Shown: positions 6,363 to 10,246 of the stretch, in pieces
How the letters are laid out: the number at the start of each line of letters is the position of its first letter
Numbering within the stretch: the stretch's first letter is position 1
Assembly: GCA_947572405.1 (NCBI GenBank)
Contig: CANPBV010000056.1
Location: 1-10,246 of the forward strand
Reading direction: 5' to 3'
Origin: an uncultured Mycoplasmatota bacterium
Lineage (GTDB): Bacteria; Bacillota_I; Bacilli_A; RF39; UBA660
DNA length: 10,246 bases
Notes under the pieces: generated by a model
The model's input: only the letters and a program-made list of their open reading frames with translations
Told to the model about the DNA's origin: nothing
Databases searched by the model: none
Translations under genes and position numbers: made by a program

Positions 6363-7230
6363 TACTTTGCCATCTTCCATATATACCACAAGGTAATACT
6401 AAATTGTTTTTCAAAACCGGTAATCCTACTTCACCAGCGTCCACTTTTCCATTTGGATAAATCGGTAATAAAGTCGTTTTCAGTATATTTTCTAATACAA
6501 TACTAGAAATACCAGTTGTATAAGAATTAATTAACACAAATAAAGGTTTCTCACTTAGTATTTTTATACATGCATGAATTAATGTATAAATATTATCCTC
6601 AAATTTCCAAACTTCGCCATTTGGTCCTCTTCCATAACTTGGTGGGTCCATAACAATTGCATCATATTTGTTTCCACGGCGATATTCTCGTTCTACAAAT
6701 TTTAAACAGTCATCTACAATAAAACGAATGAAATTTTTTTCTAAGCCAGATAATTTCATATTTTCTTTGGCCCATTCTGTCATTCCTTTTGAAGCATCTA
6801 CATGTACGACATCTGCTCCCGCTTTTGAACAAGCTATCGTCGCACCACCAGTATACGCAAATAAATTTAATACTTTTATTTTCCGATGACTATTTTTGAT
6901 TTTATCCATCATAAAATCCCAATTTACCGCTTGTTCAGGAAATAACCCTGTATGTTTAAAATTCGTAGGACTAATCTTAAAAGTCAACTCTTTATAGTGG
7001 ATGATCCAATATTCAGGCAATTTTTTATAAAATTTCCATTCCCCTCCACCCTTATTACTTCTAAAATAATGTCCATCCACTTGTTTCCAAGTGTCGTTTT
7101 CTTTATCTACATTCCAAATGGCTTGAGGATCTGGACGTCTTAAAATAATACCATTCCAATTTTCTAGCTTTTCACCATTGCCAGCATCGAGGCATTCAAA
7201 TTCTTGCCACTCATTTCCAATTCGAAGCAT
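6355..7230 (-). CDS. RlmI-type class I SAM-dependent RNA methyltransferase
   Basis: This 291-residue protein belongs to the COG1092/RlmI-like methyltransferase group. Residues 1-90 form a divergent N-terminal region without a recognisable PUA domain. HTGLFPEQAVNWDFM (93-107) leads into the Rossmann-fold catalytic domain. SAM-binding motif I is LNLFAYTGGAT (121-131), the acidic end of strand beta2 is D145 in VVHVDASKG, a VDD motif is at 172-174, and the catalytic-loop motif DPPSYGRGP is at 195-203. Family members methylate cytosine or guanine in 23S rRNA, but the target of this version is unknown. It starts 4 bases after the stop of the 111-residue protein, with GAGG 8 bases before the ATG. 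Its end overlaps the RluA-family gene. The pairing of a methyltransferase with a pseudouridine synthase supports a role in rRNA maturation. Confidence 0.92.
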   Translation of the reverse strand: MLRIGNEWQEFECLDAGNGEKLENWNGIILRRPDPQAIWNVDKENDTWKQVDGHYFRSNKGGGEWKFYKKLPEYWIIHYKELTFKISPTNFKHTGLFPEQAVNWDFMMDKIKNSHRKIKVLNLFAYTGGATIACSKAGADVVHVDASKGMTEWAKENMKLSGLEKNFIRFIVDDCLKFVEREYRRGNKYDAIVMDPPSYGRGPNGEVWKFEDNIYTLIHACIKILSEKPLFVLINSYTTGISSIVLENILKTTLLPIYPNGKVDAGEVGLPVLKNNLVLPCGIYGRWQSND

Positions 7231-7234
7231 ATTA

Positions 7235-7570
7235 TCAAAACCTCGCTTCGTGTGCTAGACGTTTTAACTCAACCACTGTTGCTTGATAATCGTGCTCATC
7301 AATCGTTTTTTGACTTTCTAAAGGTTGATAATGATCCAATGACTCTTTTCCATTCATACCTTTTACATTAGATAAAATTTCGTTATAATCTCTCGGGCTC
7401 ATTTGTCCTTGAAAACGATTTAAGGAACTAAGAACTTGATTCTTTTTGGTTGGATCAATAGACATTGCCTTTAAATTTGATACTGTATTTTTTAAAATTG
7501 GATTTTGACTGCAATTGACTTGTTTTTGAAATACCTGGTTTCCAAACACATTTTGATTTTTGAAATCCAT
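7235..7570 (-). CDS. Unrecognised 111-residue protein, first gene of the RNA-modification operon
   Basis: I do not recognise a family. The protein is soluble with no signal peptide or membrane segment. It is polar and Gln/Asn-rich at the start (about 1-25), and predicted by eye to be mostly helical after that. A conserved-looking stretch is SPRDYNEILSNVKGMNG (58-74), and the last helix is charged, ending LKRLAHEARF. It has a strong promoter of its own and a GGTGAT ribosome binding site 3 bases before the ATG. The stop is only 4 bases from the methyltransferase start. Its position as first gene suggests co-expression with the methyltransferase and pseudouridine synthase. It does not look like GerQ or another known spore coat protein, although a role in sporulation cannot be excluded. 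Confidence 0.75.
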   Translation of the reverse strand: MDFKNQNVFGNQVFQKQVNCSQNPILKNTVSNLKAMSIDPTKKNQVLSSLNRFQGQMSPRDYNEILSNVKGMNGKESLDHYQPLESQKTIDEHDYQATVVELKRLAHEARF

Positions 7571-7585
7571 ATTATCACCAATTAA

Positions 7586-7614
7586 ATTATAATATAAAAA
7601 TTTTTAGAAAGCAA
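7586..7614 (-). promoter_or_regulatory. SigA-type promoter of the RNA-modification operon
   Basis: TTGCTT (7614-7609) and a perfect TATAAT (7591-7586) are spaced 17 bases apart on the minus strand. Transcription would start just before the GGTGAT ribosome binding site, giving a very short leader. Confidence 0.6.
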
Positions 7615-7623
7615 GAACAGAAC

Positions 7624-8154
7624 TTAATCCTCATAATAAGTATTTTTAATAGCACGATCAAAATCTTGCAATATCTGATCTAATGCTTTATCCGCACAAT
7701 GCTCTTCTATGCGGTCCATATTAAATATAAAAATTTGATTATTTCCTAGTAAGTTTTTTGCTTTTTGATAACTATAAATTTGGTTAATATCATTTAAAGA
7801 TTCTAATTCTTCAATATCCTCTTTTTGATATAACCCATATTGATTACATAACTCTAATTCGTCTGGACATTGATAACAAAAAGATAAAAATAGGCAAGCT
7901 TCGTATTGATCAAAGTCTTGATTACAATGCAAAGTATACTTTATTCTGATAGTCATATTTTTAGATGTTCTTTGTATTTTAATTTGCATACGAATTATTT
8001 TGATTTCACTAATCACAAAGTCAATGAAAAAATGATTCTCTTGTTGATGAATTATTTTTTCTTTTATTTTAATCGGCGTTTTCCACAAGTACTCTAGAAA
8101 TTCTCCTAAAATTTCCACATTACTTGTTAAAAAACAATTTGTTTTTTCTCTCAT
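7624..8154 (-). CDS. Unrecognised Cys-rich 176-residue protein
   Basis: I cannot place this protein in a family. It is cytosolic, with no signal peptide or membrane helix. Its first half alternates short hydrophobic and basic strands (IIRMQIKIQRTS), suggesting a beta-sheet core, and the second half is more helical and acidic. Seven Cys occur. Three cluster as C-x2-C-x6-C at residues 93-103 in CYQCPDELELC, which could bind metal, but there is no fourth nearby ligand to make the case. A longer frame begins at GTG 8172. The ATG at 8154 is chosen because a full GGAGGTG ribosome binding site sits 6 bases before it. The gene has no obvious operon partner: the next gene has its own promoter and a terminator lies upstream. 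Confidence 0.72.
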   Translation of the reverse strand: MREKTNCFLTSNVEILGEFLEYLWKTPIKIKEKIIHQQENHFFIDFVISEIKIIRMQIKIQRTSKNMTIRIKYTLHCNQDFDQYEACLFLSFCYQCPDELELCNQYGLYQKEDIEELESLNDINQIYSYQKAKNLLGNNQIFIFNMDRIEEHCADKALDQILQDFDRAIKNTYYED

Positions 8155-8267
8155 TTTTCTCACCTCCAACACACTGTATCAAGATAATTGTAAAAACGCA
8201 AACGTAAAAAATCATAAATTTGTCCTATGGCCTAAAGAAAAAATTGGAATCTGTTTAACAAATTTTA

Positions 8268-8290
8268 GAAAAAAGAACTACAACTGTAGT
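8268..8290 (-). terminator. Rho-independent terminator of the duplicated-domain membrane protein gene
   Basis: On the minus strand ACTAC pairs with GTAGT (8290-8277) around a 4-base loop and is followed by TCTTTTTTC. It starts directly after the TAA stop at 8294-8292. Confidence 0.65.
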
Positions 8291-8291
8291 C

Positions 8292-9725
8292 TTAAATATA
8301 AAGTCCTTCTAAAAAGTAATATTTTCCATCATCGTATTTTTTGAAAACATAACGATAAGTAACATAGTTTAAATCCCAATATTCTTCTGATATATTTGTA
8401 CCTTTCAGGTTCGCTTTTAATGATGTTTCATAATTTTTATCTTGATAAATATCTAAAGTATTTCCCTTTTGATCTATAAAACGAATTTTATAATCCAGAT
8501 AAATAGTATCTCCTTTCTGATACACATTATCTAATTTTGTTTCCACATATTTCCTTGTATTTGTACACACATTTTCTTTTTTACTGATGATGAAACGGTA
8601 TTGATCACTCTCTAAAATTCCCTGATAATGGAATTGTTCAAACTCTTCTAGTTCTGATTTCAGTGCCTCTCCCCAAAAGTCTTCATAAATGTCTTTTACC
8701 TCTTCTTCTGTGAATTGATATTCTATCCCATCATCTAACTCGACCCCTTCTTTATGAAAGGCTTCCGTTTTATATGAATGATAAAAAGCCAGTAATAAAC
8801 GGTCCGATACCTTTAAACTTTCCAATGAAAAACGATCCTTTTGATACATATGATTTTCGGTAAAATCAATACAAGCATTATCTAGTGTCAACATATTTAT
8901 ATTCTCTAATAATTGTTCTGACAATGGTATTTTATCTAGGCTTTTTACTGTATTTGTCCTATTTCCATTTTTAAAGTAATATTTTCCATCTGGTCCTTCA
9001 TCAAATGTAAAAATATAATGTTCTAATTTCGACTGATATTTTGAGGCATTCTTATTTAAATCATCCTGATTTTTAACAGTGTCTAAATAGAGTGTAAATT
9101 CTTTATCCTGATATATATGATAAATCACACTAGTCCCGCTACTTGAATCTTCTATATAATATAAGAGTACATAGTCTACAATGATTTGCTTTTCTTTCTT
9201 TGTTGCAGTTAAAATAATTGGTTGAAAACGTTTCATATAACTTGTTTCTTCACAAATATCATTTTCACTGGATTCAATATGGTAAATTTTTTCTTCTTCA
9301 TCATATATATAATTTACATCATTCACTGAAAAAGTAAAATCTTTATAATCCTGTATGGTTCCCCAATAGGTTTGAACATACTGCCTCATTGTTTCAGAAC
9401 TTATAGATTCTTCTTGTAAAGTTGCGAATGCTTTATATGCTGTATCTATTTTTTCTGATAATTCAATATCCTCAATCTTTAGTTCATTATCTCCATACCT
9501 CCCAATATGATCTATTTTATTACAACCGTTATACATTTTTGGATAAGAAAGATTTTTGACTAGTTCATGATTCACATCTAAATTTTCTTCTTTTATGACT
9601 GACTCTTTTGGAGGAATCGTCTTCTCTGGTTTTGGTTGATTTAAAAATAACCATATTAAGATTCCAATTAAAATGATTACTAGAATTGTCATAAGTTTTA
9701 AAACTAATACTGCCTTATTTTTCAT
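8292..9725 (-). CDS. Membrane-anchored extracytoplasmic protein with two copies of an unrecognised domain
   Basis: I do not recognise a family. In the frame opening at GTG 9731 (479 residues) a short basic N-terminus precedes one transmembrane helix (about 8-30). A Pro/Lys/Glu linker (31-60) follows, then two diverged copies of one domain. Copy 1 (about 62-256) and copy 2 (about 275-476) share several landmarks in the same order: a Cys near the start (C70, C287), a helix with AYKAF versus AFYHSY, an aromatic-Trp-Gly motif (YWG 122-124, FWG 352-354), a second Cys (C160, C389), HIYQDK versus DIYQDK, and DGKYYF (248-253, 468-473). A disulfide in each copy is plausible. The chosen start is ATG 9725, behind a GGGGGGTG ribosome binding site, giving 477 residues. 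The orientation implies the domains lie outside the cell. The gene is monocistronic with its own promoter and terminator. Confidence 0.8.
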   Translation of the reverse strand: MKNKAVLVLKLMTILVIILIGILIWLFLNQPKPEKTIPPKESVIKEENLDVNHELVKNLSYPKMYNGCNKIDHIGRYGDNELKIEDIELSEKIDTAYKAFATLQEESISSETMRQYVQTYWGTIQDYKDFTFSVNDVNYIYDEEEKIYHIESSENDICEETSYMKRFQPIILTATKKEKQIIVDYVLLYYIEDSSSGTSVIYHIYQDKEFTLYLDTVKNQDDLNKNASKYQSKLEHYIFTFDEGPDGKYYFKNGNRTNTVKSLDKIPLSEQLLENINMLTLDNACIDFTENHMYQKDRFSLESLKVSDRLLLAFYHSYKTEAFHKEGVELDDGIEYQFTEEEVKDIYEDFWGEALKSELEEFEQFHYQGILESDQYRFIISKKENVCTNTRKYVETKLDNVYQKGDTIYLDYKIRFIDQKGNTLDIYQDKNYETSLKANLKGTNISEEYWDLNYVTYRYVFKKYDDGKYYFLEGLYI

Positions 9726-9749
9726 ATCCACCCCCCTATTCTATTTAAT

Positions 9750-9779
9750 ATTATATCATAAGAAAAAATTTTTACACAA
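9750..9779 (-). promoter_or_regulatory. Promoter of the duplicated-domain membrane protein gene
   Basis: A perfect TATAAT (9755-9750) lies 18 bases downstream of TTGTGT (9779-9774) on the minus strand. It is about 25 bases before the ATG at 9725. Confidence 0.5.
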
Positions 9780-10070
9780 AAAAATATAATAGTCACTTAA
9801 AAATATAGTAAAAAATATTAGTAAATATTGCATTATCAATATCCTATTATCCAATATATCTATACTTTCTACTATAGGTATTTCCACCACTTCTTTTTTA
9901 AAAGCTTTTTAAATTAAATCATATTTTAGAGTGCATCTTTAATATTCCATGTTTATCACTTATTTATACTGTATTCCATTATCCATTTTGATTTATACAT
10001 CACCAAAATATTAGATCTCAAAGCATTTTATATAGATATTCGTAATGACCTTTTGCAAATAATTTCATCA
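9780..10070. other. Gene-free AT-rich spacer
   Basis: This stretch between the promoter at 9750-9779 and the terminator at 10071-10108 has only short frames without ribosome binding sites. Two small minus-strand frames look slightly coding-like (near 10067-10017 and 9890-9756) but lack start signals. No tRNA, repeat array or clear regulatory RNA is visible. Confidence 0.5.
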
Positions 10071-10108
10071 AATAAAAAGACAAGCGTATTTTTATCATTC
10101 ACTTGTCT
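10070..10108 (-). terminator. Rho-independent terminator of the truncated right-edge gene
   Basis: AGACAAGTG pairs with CGCTTGTCT (10108-10100 with 10086-10078, one G-U pair) around a 13-base loop on the minus strand. It is followed by TTTTATTT. It lies 70 bases after the stop of the right-edge gene. Confidence 0.75.
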
Positions 10109-10177
10109 GTTTTGTTATTTTCCTATCACTAGACGTTATTGGCCTTTATTTTATGATATTTCACTGAAAACCATTAA

Positions 10178-10246
10178 CTAATAGGATAATATATATGGCG
10201 CACTTGCCGTTCCATTCCCTCCTGTTATTTTTACATCCGATTTTAA
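10178..10246 (-). CDS. 3' end of a truncated gene, possible surface or pilin-like protein
   Basis: The last 22 codons of a minus-strand gene enter from the right edge and stop at TAG (10180-10178). The visible tail contains VKITGGNGTASAPYILSY. Gly-rich tails of the form GGNGT-x-PY-x-L end a number of secreted or pilin-like proteins of gut Bacillota, so an extracellular protein is likely, but this rests on one short motif. A good terminator follows at the expected distance, which supports the reading frame as real. Confidence 0.6.
   Translation of the reverse strand, partial: LKSDVKITGGNGTASAPYILSY

Noticed and set aside
5438..8097. Plus-strand frames at 5438-5656, 6668-6889, 6952-7143 and 7906-8097
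   Set aside because: They are antisense shadows of the cwlD, methyltransferase and Cys-rich genes, low-complexity Phe/Ile/Lys-rich, without start signals.
9756..9890. Minus-strand GTG frame of 44 codons with a hydrophobic end, overlapping the promoter of the duplicated-domain gene
   Set aside because: It has no ribosome binding site, runs through a good promoter, and its hydrophobic residues are explained by AT-rich sequence.
10017..10067. Minus-strand 16-codon frame starting ATG (MKLFAKGHYEYLYKML) after the right-edge terminator
   Set aside because: It is short, has no ribosome binding site and stops at once; it could be a gene remnant but nothing supports it.
1..10246. CRISPR array, tRNA or rRNA genes, insertion sequences, attachment sites
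   Set aside because: I saw no spaced direct repeats, cloverleaf-like sequences, transposase or integrase frames, or flanking inverted repeats, including around the Abi_2 gene.

Overview
The window is AT-rich bacterial DNA that uses TAA, TGA and TAG as ordinary stops. It carries GGAGGTGA-type ribosome binding sites and TTGxxx/TATAAT promoters. A CwlJ/SleB-type spore cortex hydrolase and a CwlD-like amidase point to an endospore-forming, low-GC Bacillota, perhaps a gut-associated lineage. The genus cannot be read from the sequence. Almost all genes lie on the minus strand; the exception is the plus-strand cwlJ-like gene near the left end.

Left end: a divergent promoter region separates the first 14 codons of a minus-strand gene (1-42) from the cwlJ-like gene (156-584). 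The cwlJ-like gene converges with the next minus-strand cluster on a strong bidirectional hairpin (583-615). Read in the direction of transcription, that cluster is an Abi_2/AbiD-AbiF HEPN protein (4688-3756), a membrane-anchored HtrA serine protease with a PDZ domain (3746-2658), a large coiled-coil protein with a beta-rich tail (2584-875) and a small DUF1292-like protein (878-615). The abi stop codon overlaps the htrA ribosome binding site. The coiled-coil gene has its own promoter and is translationally coupled to the DUF1292-like gene.

Middle: the cwlD-like gene (5544-4885) stands alone. The 196 bases between it and abi contain an orphan, near-consensus promoter, a hairpin and a second promoter next to abi. 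This is a candidate small RNA locus. An operon with a clear promoter at 7586-7614 encodes an unrecognised 111-residue protein, an RlmI-type SAM-dependent methyltransferase and an RluA-family pseudouridine synthase. The last two are both RNA modification enzymes and overlap by 8 bases.

Right end: two unrecognised genes follow. One encodes a 176-residue Cys-rich protein. The other encodes a 477-residue membrane-anchored extracytoplasmic protein built from two diverged copies of one domain, each with two Cys. A stretch of about 450 bases follows, holding a promoter and a terminator and otherwise looking non-coding. At the edge are the last 22 codons of a minus-strand gene whose Gly-rich tail resembles the ends of some surface or pilin-like proteins.

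The most interesting part is the Abi_2 gene with its possible upstream RNA and its tight link to an envelope protease. Next are the two unrecognised architectures: coiled coil plus beta tail, and the duplicated Cys domain.
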